Below are positions 24,559-33,010 of a DNA stretch of 49,905 bases, piece after piece. Source of the DNA: CAYQTL01 sp964420405 (GTDB lineage: Bacteria > Acidobacteriota > Thermoanaerobaculia > Thermoanaerobaculales > Sulfomarinibacteraceae); the NCBI GenBank assembly GCA_964420405.1, contig CAYQTL010000029.1:1-49905 (forward strand). The letters run 5' to 3'. A model generated the notes under the pieces. The model did no database searches. It was not told the origin of the DNA and worked only from the letters and a program-made list of their open reading frames with translations. Both the position numbers and the translations under genes were made by a program. Within the stretch, counting starts at the first letter, position 1. The number at the start of each line of letters is the position of its first letter.

Positions 24559-25661
24559 GTGGCCGCCTCCTCGCCGGTGCGGCGCCACGGGATCTCCACC
24601 GTCACCCGCACCCCGCCCCCGGCCCGGTCGCAAACCTCCAGCCGGTGGTCGCCGCCGTACAGCTCGCGCAGACGGGCGGCGGTGTTGGCCAAGCCGACGC
24701 CGCCGCCGTCGCGCCCGCCGACGCCGCCGAGGCCGGGTCCGTTGTCCTCGACCACCACCTCCAGCCTGCCGTCGCGCCTCTCGGCGGCGATCCGCACCCG
24801 CCCGGAGAGGCCGGCCGACGAGGTGCCGTGCCGCACCGCGTTCTCGATCAGCGGCTGCAGCAGTAGGTGCGGCACCAGGCCGCCCCGCACCGAGGCGGGG
24901 ACCTCCACCTCGACCTCGAGCCGGTCCTCGAGCCGGGCGCGCATGATCGCCAGGTAGGCGTCGGCGAACTCGAGCTCGGTGTCCAGCGGCACCTCATGGG
25001 CGGACTGACGCAGCGTCATCCGCAGGAACCGGGCGAGGTCGCCGAGCATGGCGTCCGCCGCCTCCGGGTCCTCATGCACGGCGGTCGAGATGGTGTTGAG
25101 CGCGTTGAACAGGAAGTGCGGGTTGAGCTGGCTCTTGAGCACGTCGAGCCGTGCCTCCGACAGCTGCCGCTCGAGCTCCGCGGCGCGCAGCTCGCGGCGC
25201 CGGTTCCGCTCGGCGTAGGCGGCGAACGCGACCAGGCCGTAGACAGCCGTGTAGATCAGCGCCTGCTTGTGGTACTCCATCACGAACCGGTAGCCCATCC
25301 GTCCGTACTCGTAACCACCCCACCCGAGCAGCCGGAACGCGCCCTCACGGCTGCCCCACATCAGCAGCGTGTGGCAGACGCCGAACACCACGCTTGCCGC
25401 CACGTGCAGCGGGAGCCGACGCCACCACGTCGCCCGTGTGACCGGGAACCGGCGGATGAACCGGATGAGCGCCGGCAGCAGCACCAGGGCGCTCCAGGCG
25501 CCGGTCATCTCCATCAGGAACGAGAAACCGACCATCGGGTCGTCCGCCGTCGCCAGCCGCGACGTCACGACGATGCTCGAGCTCAGCAGCCCGAACCCGG
25601 TCACCGCGAGGGCGATGACCAGCCAGCTGCGGGGCCGCCACACGAGCTCGCTGCCGCTCAT
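24555..25661 (-). CDS. LytS/YehU-type sensor histidine kinase
   Basis: A 368-residue membrane kinase. Four hydrophobic segments (about 13-34, 47-69, 84-102 and 133-150) form the sensor part. The HisKA_3/His_kinase domain contains LKSQLNPHFLFNALNTIS with acceptor His182, and the HATPase carries PLIENAVRHG and VEDNGPGLGG. This is the classic partner of LytTR regulators, and such a gene overlaps it downstream. The ATG at 25659-25661 has GGAG 5 bases upstream; in-frame sequence before it is Arg/Pro-rich and not gene-like. Confidence 0.94.
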   Translation of the reverse strand: MSGSELVWRPRSWLVIALAVTGFGLLSSSIVVTSRLATADDPMVGFSFLMEMTGAWSALVLLPALIRFIRRFPVTRATWWRRLPLHVAASVVFGVCHTLLMWGSREGAFRLLGWGGYEYGRMGYRFVMEYHKQALIYTAVYGLVAFAAYAERNRRRELRAAELERQLSEARLDVLKSQLNPHFLFNALNTISTAVHEDPEAADAMLGDLARFLRMTLRQSAHEVPLDTELEFADAYLAIMRARLEDRLEVEVEVPASVRGGLVPHLLLQPLIENAVRHGTSSAGLSGRVRIAAERRDGRLEVVVEDNGPGLGGVGGRDGGGVGLANTAARLRELYGGDHRLEVCDRAGGGVRVTVEIPWRRTGEEAAT

Positions 25662-25855
25662 CCCGCTCCAGGGTAGCCCAGGGCCGCCCGGCCGCCACGC
25701 TGCGAGGGACGGACGGAGGCTCGCGGTGACGAGCGGCCGCCGCTCCCGTCTCCCGCGCCGCTCGCCCCTCGCCGCCGCCGTTTGTCCCCGTCTCGTGGCG
25801 GCGGCCGGCGGAGGGACCGACGCTGTCGTCGATGCACGACACACCGGAGGTCCCC

Positions 25856-27385
25856 ATGTTCCGACCCCGCCTCGCCACCGGGATCGTCGTCGGGCTCGCG
25901 GCCCTCAAGCTGGTGGTCCACCTCGCCACCACCGGCCGGTTCGGCTACGAGCTCTTCGTCGACGAGCTGTACTTCCTCGCCTGCTCCAAGAACCTGGCGT
26001 GGGGGTTCGTCGACATGCCGCCGCTGTTCCCGGCGCTGACCGCGCTCGTCCGCGCGACCCTCGGTGACTCCCTGCTGGCGATCCGGCTCGTGCCGGCCCT
26101 CGCCGGCGCCGTGCTCGTCGCCATGGCGGCAGCCGTCGCCCGCGACCTCGGAGGAGGGCGATTCGCCCAGGCCGTCGCCGCCCTCGGCATCCTCGTCTCG
26201 CCGGTCTTCCTGATCATGCACTCCATGCACACCATGAACGCGCTCGACCCGCTGCTCTGGACCGGTGCCTCCTGGATCCTGATCCGGATCCTGCAGGGAA
26301 GCGACGAGCGGCTGTGGCTCGTGTTCGGAGCCGTCGCCGGCGTCGGGCTGCTCAACAAGCACGGGATGGCGTTCTGGGGAGTCGCGCTCGTGGCCGGCCT
26401 GCTCGCCACCCCGGCGCGACGGCACCTGGCGCGACCCTGGATCTGGCTCGGAGGCCTCGTTGCGCTGGCGCTGTTCCTTCCCAACCTCGTCTGGCTGGTC
26501 GTCAACGGCTTCCCCCACTTCGAGATGCTCGCGAACGTCGCGGCCTCCGGCCGCAACGTCGAGCTCGGCGCGGGCGAGCTGTTCCTGCAGCAGGTGCTGA
26601 TGCACAACCCGGCGGTGCCGGTCTGGATCGCCGGCCTGGCGTGGGTGCTCGGATCGCGGGAGGGCCGCCCCTACCGCCCGCTCGGCGTCGCGTGGATCGC
26701 GCTGATGACCGAGATGGTGCTGCTCGACGGCCGCGCCTACTACCCGGCGCCGGCCTACCCAGCGCTGCTCGCGGCCGGTGCGGTCGCGCTGGAGCGGCTC
26801 TCGGCGGCGCACCGCTGGCGGCGCTGGGCCCGCCCTGCCTTCATCGCCTGGGCGGTGGCCGCTGGCCTGCTCGTCGCGCCCGCCTGGCTGCCGATGCTGC
26901 CGCCCGAAGCGTTCGTGCGCTATGCCAGAGCCACCGGCATCACCCAGGTCCGGATCGAGACCCACCGGCTCGGCGCCCTGCCGCAGCTGTTCGCCGACCG
27001 TTTCGGCTGGCGCGAGATGGCCGAGGAGGTCGCCCGCGTGTACCACGCCCTGCCCCGCGGGGACCGCGAACGGGCTGCGATCTTCGGCCAGAGCTACGGC
27101 CAGGCGGGCGCGATCGACCACTACGGGCCGGCCCTCGGCCTGCCGAAGGCGATCTCAGGCCATCTCGCGTACCACGACTGGGGCCCCCGGGGCGCCACCG
27201 GCGACGTGGTGATCGTCCTCGGCGACGACCGCGAGACCCTCGAGACCCTGTTCGGGTCGGTCGAGCTCGCCGGACGCGTCGAGCACCCCTGGTCGATGCC
27301 CTATCAGCGGTTCGACGTCTGGGTCTGCCGCGACCTGAAGATCCCGATCTCCGACCTCTGGCCCCACCTCCGCAGCCTCGGCTGA
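25856..27385 (+). CDS. GT39/83-family membrane glycosyltransferase
   Basis: A 509-residue polytopic membrane protein with about ten hydrophobic segments. Near the N-terminus the acidic catalytic motif VDELYFLACSKNLAWGFVD is the DE(x)YF-like feature of ArnT/PMT-type enzymes, which use polyprenyl-phosphate sugars to modify lipids or proteins at the outer face of the membrane. LNKHGMAFW and RAYYPAPAYPALLAAGAV also fit the family. The C-terminal 120 residues are soluble. I chose the ATG at 25856 with GGAGG 5 bases before it over the in-frame ATG at 25832. The acceptor is unknown; it may form lipid-A or cell-surface modifications. Confidence 0.87.
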   Translation: MFRPRLATGIVVGLAALKLVVHLATTGRFGYELFVDELYFLACSKNLAWGFVDMPPLFPALTALVRATLGDSLLAIRLVPALAGAVLVAMAAAVARDLGGGRFAQAVAALGILVSPVFLIMHSMHTMNALDPLLWTGASWILIRILQGSDERLWLVFGAVAGVGLLNKHGMAFWGVALVAGLLATPARRHLARPWIWLGGLVALALFLPNLVWLVVNGFPHFEMLANVAASGRNVELGAGELFLQQVLMHNPAVPVWIAGLAWVLGSREGRPYRPLGVAWIALMTEMVLLDGRAYYPAPAYPALLAAGAVALERLSAAHRWRRWARPAFIAWAVAAGLLVAPAWLPMLPPEAFVRYARATGITQVRIETHRLGALPQLFADRFGWREMAEEVARVYHALPRGDRERAAIFGQSYGQAGAIDHYGPALGLPKAISGHLAYHDWGPRGATGDVVIVLGDDRETLETLFGSVELAGRVEHPWSMPYQRFDVWVCRDLKIPISDLWPHLRSLG

Positions 27386-27446
27386 GGTCGTGCCAGACCG
27401 AGAGCACATCGGCGGTGCGCGCCAGAGAGGTCTGGACCACCGACAC

Positions 27447-27746
27447 ACCACGACGATCCACGCGAGGGGTATCGACCTCTCGGTCTCGCCGCGAGATTCC
27501 CGTCTGCGAAGTGCGAGAGCTCTCGAAACGCAAAGACGCGAAGACGAGGGTTCTGCGGAGAGGTCGAGGGTCCGCACCCGAGGGACCATCCGCCTGGCGA
27601 CGCCGCCCGAGCCCGGCCCCGTTGCGTCGTTGCGCCTTTGCGGCTCTGCGTTGAAGCCGTCACCGGATCCCGTGAGCGCGCGCTTCCGGATTCTGGTGTG
27701 GCGCCGTCGTTCCCGCACGGCCCCTTGGTGGGTTGGTGTCGTGGTG
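27447..27746. repeat. About 300-bp nested palindromic element
   Basis: The outer ends pair as CACCACGAC (27447-27455) and GTCGTGGTG (27738-27746). An inner imperfect inverted repeat is AACGCAAAGACGCGAAGACG (27527-27546) against the CGTTGCGCCTTTGCGG...CTGCGTT stretch (27628-27652). The right half, CTGCG(T/C)TGAA followed about 85 bases later by GTCGTGGTG, recurs at 36701-36822. No protein-coding content is recognisable. Confidence 0.55.
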
Positions 27747-27768
27747 GCTCTCTCGCTCGACCGCCGCC

Positions 27769-27830
27769 ATCGGGAACGGGCTCGGGCTCGGAGACGCGGT
27801 CGGGACCGGGAGCCGAGACCGGGTCCGATC
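27769..27830. repeat. GGGAAC/CGGGCT-type hexamer repeat before polA
   Basis: A run of imperfect CGGGAAC, CGGGCT and CGGGACC hexamers, the opposite-strand form of the CCCGAT arrays, ending about 20 bases before the polA start. Confidence 0.5.
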
Positions 27831-27838
27831 GGCTGTGG

Positions 27839-27844
27839 GAGAAT
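27839..27844 (+). promoter_or_regulatory. Possible -10 box before polA
   Basis: GAGAAT matches the -10 consensus in four of six bases and ends 7 bases before the polA ATG. The overlapping GGGAG (27837-27841) could instead be a Shine-Dalgarno with a 10-base spacer, so the reading is ambiguous. Confidence 0.3.
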
Positions 27845-27851
27845 CCGGGGC

Positions 27852-30515
27852 ATGACGCAACGCACGACGCTGTACCTGGTGGACGGGCCGAACCTCGCGT
27901 TCCGGGCGTTCTTCGCGATCGGCGGGATGACCACCAGCCACGGCTTCCCGACCAACGCCCTGTTCGGCTTCACCAACATGCTGCTCAAGCTGATCCGCGA
28001 GGAGCGGCCCGACTACCTCGCGATCACCTGGGACCCGAAGGACGGCTCGTTCCGCGAGCGGGAGTACGCCGCGTACAAGGGGACCCGGCCGGACATGCCC
28101 GACGCCCTGCGCGCGCAGATCCCGGTGTTCGAGCGGCTCGCCGGCGCTCTCGGCATTCCGTACCTGTGTCTCGAGGGGTTCGAGGCCGACGACGTCATGG
28201 GAACCCTGGCCCGGCGCCACGAGGGCGAGCACGACGTGGTGCTCGTGACCTCCGACAAGGACCTGATGCAGCTCGTGTCGGAGCACGTGACGCTGTACGA
28301 CACCATGAAGGAGAAGCGGATCTCGTTCCCCGAGGTGGAGGAGAAGTTCGGCTGCCGGCCCGAGCGGGTGCCCGACGCCCTCGGCATCTGGGGAGACAGC
28401 TCCGACAACATCCCAGGCGTCAAGGGCATCGGCGAGAAGGGCGTGAAGAAGCTGCTTTCGTCCTTCGACGGCCTCGACGACATCTACGCCCGCATCGACG
28501 AGGTGGCGCCGCCCGGCGTGCGCGCCAAGCTCGAGGCCGACCGCGACAACGCCTACCTGTCCAAGCGCCTCGCGACCGTCCGCACCGACGCGCCGGTCGA
28601 CCTCGACCTCGACGCGCTCGCGCTGTCCTGGCCGCCACCCCCTGGCCCGGCCCGGGATCTGTTCACCGAGCTGGAGTTCCGCGGCCTGCTGCGCGAGCTC
28701 GGCGGCACGACGTCGTCGATCGACCGCGACCGCTACCGGATGGTCACCACGGCGGACCAGCTCGAGGAGCTGCGGGCCGCCCTCGAAGTCGCCGACCGCT
28801 TCGCCCTCGACACCGAGACCACCGCCCTCGACGAGATGCGCGCCGCGCTCGTCGGGCTGTCGTTCTGCGCCGACGACGAGGTGGCGTGGTACGTCCCCGT
28901 CGCCCACGCCACCGGCGACTCCCAGCTCGGCTGGGACACGGTCCGCGCCGTGCTCGGGCCGATCCTGACCGACCCCGGCAGGGAGATCACCGGGCAGAAT
29001 CTGAAGTTCGACTTCAAGGTCCTCGCCCGCCACGGCGTCGAGCTCGGCGGGATCGCCGGCGACACCCTTCTCGCCGACGCGCTGCTCTCGCCTGACCGCC
29101 GCTCACACAAGCTCGACGACCTGGCGCTGCTGTACCTCGAGCACCGGATGGTGAGCTACGACGAGGCCGTCGGCGACCGCGCGAGCTTCGCGGAGGTGCC
29201 GCTCGACGCCGCCTGCGAGTACGCCGCCGAGGACGCCCACGTCGCCTGGCTGCTCGACCGCACCCTCGGCCCGCGTCTCGTCGAGGAGGGGCTGGACGAG
29301 CTGTACCGCACCCTCGAGGTTCCGCTGATCCCCGTCCTGGGCAGGATGGAGCTGGCGGGCGTCGCCGTCGACCGCGAGATGCTCGCGGTGCTGTCCGGAG
29401 AGCTCGAGGAGCGGATCGTCGCGGCCGAACGCCGCTGCTGGGAGCTGGCCGGCGCCGAGTTCACCATCGGCTCGGTCAAGCAGCTGCGCGAGATCCTGTT
29501 CGAGCGGCTCGGCCTGCGGATCGTGCGGTCGACCAAGACCGGGCCGTCGACCAACGAGTCGGTGCTGTCCGAGCTCGCCCTCGAGCACCCGCTGCCCCAG
29601 GCGATCCTCGACTACCGCTCGCTGGTCAAGCTGAAGAGCACCTACGTCGACCCGCTGCCTCAGCTGATCCACCCGGAGACCGGCCGCGTCCACACCCACT
29701 TCTCGCAGACCGTCGCCGCCACCGGCCGGCTGTCGTCGACCGACCCCAACCTCCAGAACATCCCGATCCGCACCGCCGAGGGCCGTCGGATCCGGGAGGC
29801 GTTCGTCGCTCCCGCCGGGCGCCTGCTGCTGTCGGCGGACTACTCCCAGGTCGAGCTGCGGGTCCTCGCCCACCTCGTCGGCGGCACCGGCGGCTTCGCC
29901 GACGCGTTCGCCTCCGGCGCCGACATCCACACCGAGACCGCCGCCGGCCTGTTCGGCGTCGACTCCGCCGCCGTCACCCGCGAGCAGCGCAACATCGCCA
30001 AGGCCGTCAACTTCGGCATCGTGTACGGCCAGAGCGCGTTCGGCCTCGCCCAGAGCCTGCGCATCCCGCGCGGCGAGGCCGCCGAGTACATCGACCGGTA
30101 CAAGCAACGCTTCCCCGAGATCGAGGAGTACCGCCGGCGCACCCTCGAGCAGGCGAAACGGGACGGCTACGTGACCACCCTGCTCGGCCGCCGGCGACCG
30201 GTGCCGGACCTCGAGAGCGGCAACTTCGCCCAGCGCGGCGCCGCCGAGCGGGTCGCCGTCAACACCCCGGTACAGGGCTCGGCGGCCGACCTCATCAAGC
30301 GCGCCATGATCGCCGTCGACCGGCGGCTGCGCGCCGAGCACCCCGGCCAGCTCCTGTTGCTTCAGGTCCACGACGAGCTGCTGCTGGAGGTCGCGGAGGA
30401 CCGCGCCGACGAGGTCGCGGAGATGGTCCGTCACGAGATGGCGACCGCTCTCGAGCTGGCGGTCCCGCTCGTGGTCGACGTCGGCACGGGCCGCACCTGG
30501 CACGAGGCCCACTGA
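27852..30515 (+). CDS. polA: DNA polymerase I, with active 5'-nuclease and proofreading domains
   Basis: An 887-residue three-domain enzyme for Okazaki-fragment maturation and repair synthesis. The 5' nuclease (about 1-280) starts LYLVDGPNLAFRAFFA and contains GFEADDVMG and SDNIPGVKGIGEKG. The 3'-5' exonuclease keeps all four DEDDy groups: Asp320 and Glu322 in LDTETT, the Asp in GQNLKFDFKVL, and Tyr/Asp in YAAEDAHVAW, so proofreading should be active. The polymerase part has motif A DYSQVELRVLAHL (Asp663), motif B RNIAKAVNFGIVYGQS and motif C QVHDELLLEV (Asp841). The ATG at 27852 sits at the family's N-terminus; the frame stays open upstream through the repeat region. Confidence 0.97.
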   Translation: MTQRTTLYLVDGPNLAFRAFFAIGGMTTSHGFPTNALFGFTNMLLKLIREERPDYLAITWDPKDGSFREREYAAYKGTRPDMPDALRAQIPVFERLAGALGIPYLCLEGFEADDVMGTLARRHEGEHDVVLVTSDKDLMQLVSEHVTLYDTMKEKRISFPEVEEKFGCRPERVPDALGIWGDSSDNIPGVKGIGEKGVKKLLSSFDGLDDIYARIDEVAPPGVRAKLEADRDNAYLSKRLATVRTDAPVDLDLDALALSWPPPPGPARDLFTELEFRGLLRELGGTTSSIDRDRYRMVTTADQLEELRAALEVADRFALDTETTALDEMRAALVGLSFCADDEVAWYVPVAHATGDSQLGWDTVRAVLGPILTDPGREITGQNLKFDFKVLARHGVELGGIAGDTLLADALLSPDRRSHKLDDLALLYLEHRMVSYDEAVGDRASFAEVPLDAACEYAAEDAHVAWLLDRTLGPRLVEEGLDELYRTLEVPLIPVLGRMELAGVAVDREMLAVLSGELEERIVAAERRCWELAGAEFTIGSVKQLREILFERLGLRIVRSTKTGPSTNESVLSELALEHPLPQAILDYRSLVKLKSTYVDPLPQLIHPETGRVHTHFSQTVAATGRLSSTDPNLQNIPIRTAEGRRIREAFVAPAGRLLLSADYSQVELRVLAHLVGGTGGFADAFASGADIHTETAAGLFGVDSAAVTREQRNIAKAVNFGIVYGQSAFGLAQSLRIPRGEAAEYIDRYKQRFPEIEEYRRRTLEQAKRDGYVTTLLGRRRPVPDLESGNFAQRGAAERVAVNTPVQGSAADLIKRAMIAVDRRLRAEHPGQLLLLQVHDELLLEVAEDRADEVAEMVRHEMATALELAVPLVVDVGTGRTWHEAH

Positions 30516-30548
30516 CGAGGTGGGCGCTTCGCTCTCCGGCGACGCTCC

Positions 30549-30700
30549 GGTCCCTTCTCGGATCCCGATCCCGTCCCCGACGAGGTCGCGATCCGGCGGG
30601 CGGCCGGCTGCGGCGACCGGGGCGACGGTGACGCCGGCCGTCGTCGACCCGTGTCGTCCTCGAGATCGTCGCCACCGGGAACGGGGTGGGGACCGGGAGC
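30549..30700. repeat. Bipolar CCCGAT-type repeat between polA and the next gene
   Basis: A left arm of CCCGATCCCGTCCCCGAC type (30549-30582) faces an opposite-strand right arm GGGAACGGGGTGGGGACCGG (30677-30696) across about 90 bases. It fills most of the 217-base intergenic gap. Confidence 0.55.
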
Positions 30701-30720
30701 GGCGGCGACGCCGGGTCCGG

Positions 30721-30726
30721 TAGAGT
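30721..30726 (+). promoter_or_regulatory. Candidate -10 box 6 bases before a GTG start
   Basis: TAGAGT (TAnnnT) with a 6-base spacer to the GTG at 30733 and no ribosome binding site, again the leaderless layout. Confidence 0.4.
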
Positions 30727-30732
30727 TCCCGC

Positions 30733-32940
30733 GTGGGCGACGGCGGGTCTCGAGCGGCCGGACGGCGTGTACTGGGGTGGATGCTCGCGGCAGTCGCGCT
30801 GTGGCTCGCCGCCGACGCGACGGCGCTGAGGACCTCCGTGACGATCCACGCCGACCGCGAGCGGGTGGTCCTGGAGAGCCGTGGGGCCCGGCTGACGGCC
30901 GACCGGGCCGTGCAGAGGGTCGAGGCGTTGCGCGTGACCGCGACCTCGTCGGTCGACCCGCCCCGGCGGATCGGGCTCGAGGCCTGGCAGGACGACGTGC
31001 TCGCGTTGCGCTTGCGGCTGCCGGCATCCGAGCTGCTCCGGCCTCCGCCGCCGCACCCCGTCGGCGACTGGCACGTCGACCGGCGCCTCCCCCGGGCGAC
31101 GCTCGCCGAGGTGCCCGTCGAGCTGACGGCGCCGTGCACCGTCCGGCTGACGGCACGTGGCCGCAGCTTCGAGGCCATCACTGTCGTGCTCGACGGTCGG
31201 ACGGCACTGCAGGCGAACCTGCGACGGGGGCTGATCAACGACGACCTCTCGTGGGGGGCGCCCGGCGCCGTCTACCCGTCGGCCAGCGTGCCGGTGCCGC
31301 CGCGGCCGCTCGCCAGGCTCGCCGGCGTCGCCTCGACCGTGCTGCGTGGTCTCGCCGGCGCGACGGCCCTGCTCGCCGCCGCATGGCTCGGTGCGGCGGC
31401 CCGGCGGCGGTGGGGCGTGCTGCGGATGCCGCTGCCGGTCGTGGGCCCCCGCGGCTGGTGGTTCGCCGTCGGCGGTCTGGCCGCCATCGCGACCGCCCGC
31501 TCCGGGTGGGTCGCGGGCGTGATCCTGGACCGGGTCCCGCACACCCCTGACGCGGTCGCCTACCTGCTGCAGGCCCGGTGGCTCCTGGCCGGCCGCCTCA
31601 CGGCCCCCGCACCGCCGGTACCGGAGTGGTTCGACATCCCGTTCACGTTCGTCCGCGACGGCGTCTGGTTCTCGCAGTACCCGCCCGCGTGGCCCGCGGT
31701 GCTCGCGGCCGGGGACCTCGCAGGCGCCCCGTGGCTGGTGGCGCCGGTGCTCGGCGGGCTGTTCGTGGCGCTCGTGGCACTGCTCGGCCGCGAGCTGTAC
31801 CGGCCCGGGATCGGAGTGCTCGCCGCTGCGTTCGCGGTCCTTTCCCCGATGGCGACGCTGATGTTCGCGAGCCACCTGTCCCACGCCGCGGCGGCGCCCC
31901 TGACGGCGGCGTTCCTGTGGCTCGCCGTCGCCTCCGACACTCGCCGTGCGCCGTGGCTCGCGGGTCCGGCCGGCGTCGCCCTCGGCCTCGCGTTCGGGAT
32001 GCGCCCGCTGACCGCCGTCGGGGTCGCGGCACCCGTCGGGCTGCTGCTCGCGGTCGACCTGCTGGCCCGTCGGAGCGACGCGCGGGCCGGGGCTCGTCTC
32101 GGCTGGATCGTCGCCGGCGGGCTCCTCGGCACCGCCCCGTGCCTCGTCGCCAACGCCGCCGTCACCGGCTCGCCGTTCCGGTTCGCCTACACCCTCGAGA
32201 ACGGCGGCGGGCTCTACGGCCCCGATCAGGTCACTCTCGGTCTGCGCAACCTCGATGCCGTCGTCGCCTCGATCCCGACCCACCTGCTCGGCGCGGGGTG
32301 GGGTCTGCTGCCGCCGCTCGCGGTCACGGCGCTCGGCCTCGCCCTCGTGGCGATACCGCTGCTGCGGAGTCGACCTGCCCGCGCCGACCTGCTCCTCGTC
32401 TCCGTGTGGCTCGCAGTCGCGGTGGCGTACGTCGGCACCGGATGGACCGGCCTCCACGGCTACGGTCCCCGCTACCACTTCGAGGCGTTCGCCGCGCTGT
32501 ACGTCCTCGCCGCGGCGGGCGCGGCCCGGCTCGCCGCCATCGAGTCCGGCGGGTCGTCCGCCGCCGACGGCAGGCGCCCGCCGCTCGTCGTCACCGCGAT
32601 CGTCGGAACGATGCTGCTCGCCGCCGCGGTGGCGCTGCCGTTCCGGATGGCGCGCTACGAGGACTACAACCTCGTCGACGGTCGGCTGGTGTCGGCGGTG
32701 TCCGATCTCGGGCTGCGCCGCGCACTCGTCGTGCTGCGGTCGCCGCACTGGTACGACTGGGGACGGGCGGCACCGCTGCTCGCGGCGGACCCGGTCGGCG
32801 CCGAGCTGGTGCTCGTGTCGCCTCCCGCGGACCGCCGCACGGCGCTCGCCGCCTACGCCGACCGTCCCGCCTACGTCTTCACCGGGCGGACGCTGGTGCC
32901 CGTCGGCGCGGTCGACCCATCCCGCCCAGCCGGGCCCTGA
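30733..32940 (+). CDS. Polytopic membrane protein, GT39-like glycosyltransferase with N-terminal beta-rich domain
   Basis: A 735-residue protein. One membrane segment at about 16-31 is followed by a roughly 170-residue beta-rich, probably extracytoplasmic domain (VTIHADRERVVLESRGARL to FEAITVVLDG), then about ten hydrophobic segments. In the membrane part, DAVAYLLQARWLLAGRL and FSQYPPAWPAVLA resemble PMT/GT39 proteins, with an Asp before Ala-x-x-Tyr as candidate catalytic residue. The start is uncertain: GTG at 30733 (6 bases after TAGAGT) or the in-frame ATG at 30781. Acceptor and sugar are unknown. The N-terminal domain is not found in ordinary GT39 enzymes, as far as I know. It converges on the hybrid kinase. 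Confidence 0.75.
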   Translation: MGDGGSRAAGRRVLGWMLAAVALWLAADATALRTSVTIHADRERVVLESRGARLTADRAVQRVEALRVTATSSVDPPRRIGLEAWQDDVLALRLRLPASELLRPPPPHPVGDWHVDRRLPRATLAEVPVELTAPCTVRLTARGRSFEAITVVLDGRTALQANLRRGLINDDLSWGAPGAVYPSASVPVPPRPLARLAGVASTVLRGLAGATALLAAAWLGAAARRRWGVLRMPLPVVGPRGWWFAVGGLAAIATARSGWVAGVILDRVPHTPDAVAYLLQARWLLAGRLTAPAPPVPEWFDIPFTFVRDGVWFSQYPPAWPAVLAAGDLAGAPWLVAPVLGGLFVALVALLGRELYRPGIGVLAAAFAVLSPMATLMFASHLSHAAAAPLTAAFLWLAVASDTRRAPWLAGPAGVALGLAFGMRPLTAVGVAAPVGLLLAVDLLARRSDARAGARLGWIVAGGLLGTAPCLVANAAVTGSPFRFAYTLENGGGLYGPDQVTLGLRNLDAVVASIPTHLLGAGWGLLPPLAVTALGLALVAIPLLRSRPARADLLLVSVWLAVAVAYVGTGWTGLHGYGPRYHFEAFAALYVLAAAGAARLAAIESGGSSAADGRRPPLVVTAIVGTMLLAAAVALPFRMARYEDYNLVDGRLVSAVSDLGLRRALVVLRSPHWYDWGRAAPLLAADPVGAELVLVSPPADRRTALAAYADRPAYVFTGRTLVPVGAVDPSRPAGP

Positions 32941-32976
32941 CCCGTCCGGGACCACGGCTCCGACGTGGCCGACAAC

Positions 32977-32990
32977 CCGTCATCCCGAGC
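32977..32990. repeat. Degenerate fragment of the GTCATCCTGAG repeat
   Basis: CGTCATCCCGAGCG lies in the 70-base convergent gap and resembles the core inverted repeat of the 186-bp element (GCCGTCATCCTGAG at 7384). It is short and could be coincidental. Confidence 0.35.
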
Positions 32991-33010
32991 GCGGCGTCGA
33001 GCCGGCGCGT

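Larger units (their letters stand above)
27386..27851. other. Intergenic region with large palindromic element
   Basis: A region of 466 bases before polA. Open frames exist but have no gene-like protein. The nested palindromic element (27447-27746) takes up most of it; a CGGGAC/CGGGCT-type repeat (27769-27830) fills the rest, directly upstream of polA. Confidence 0.6.
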
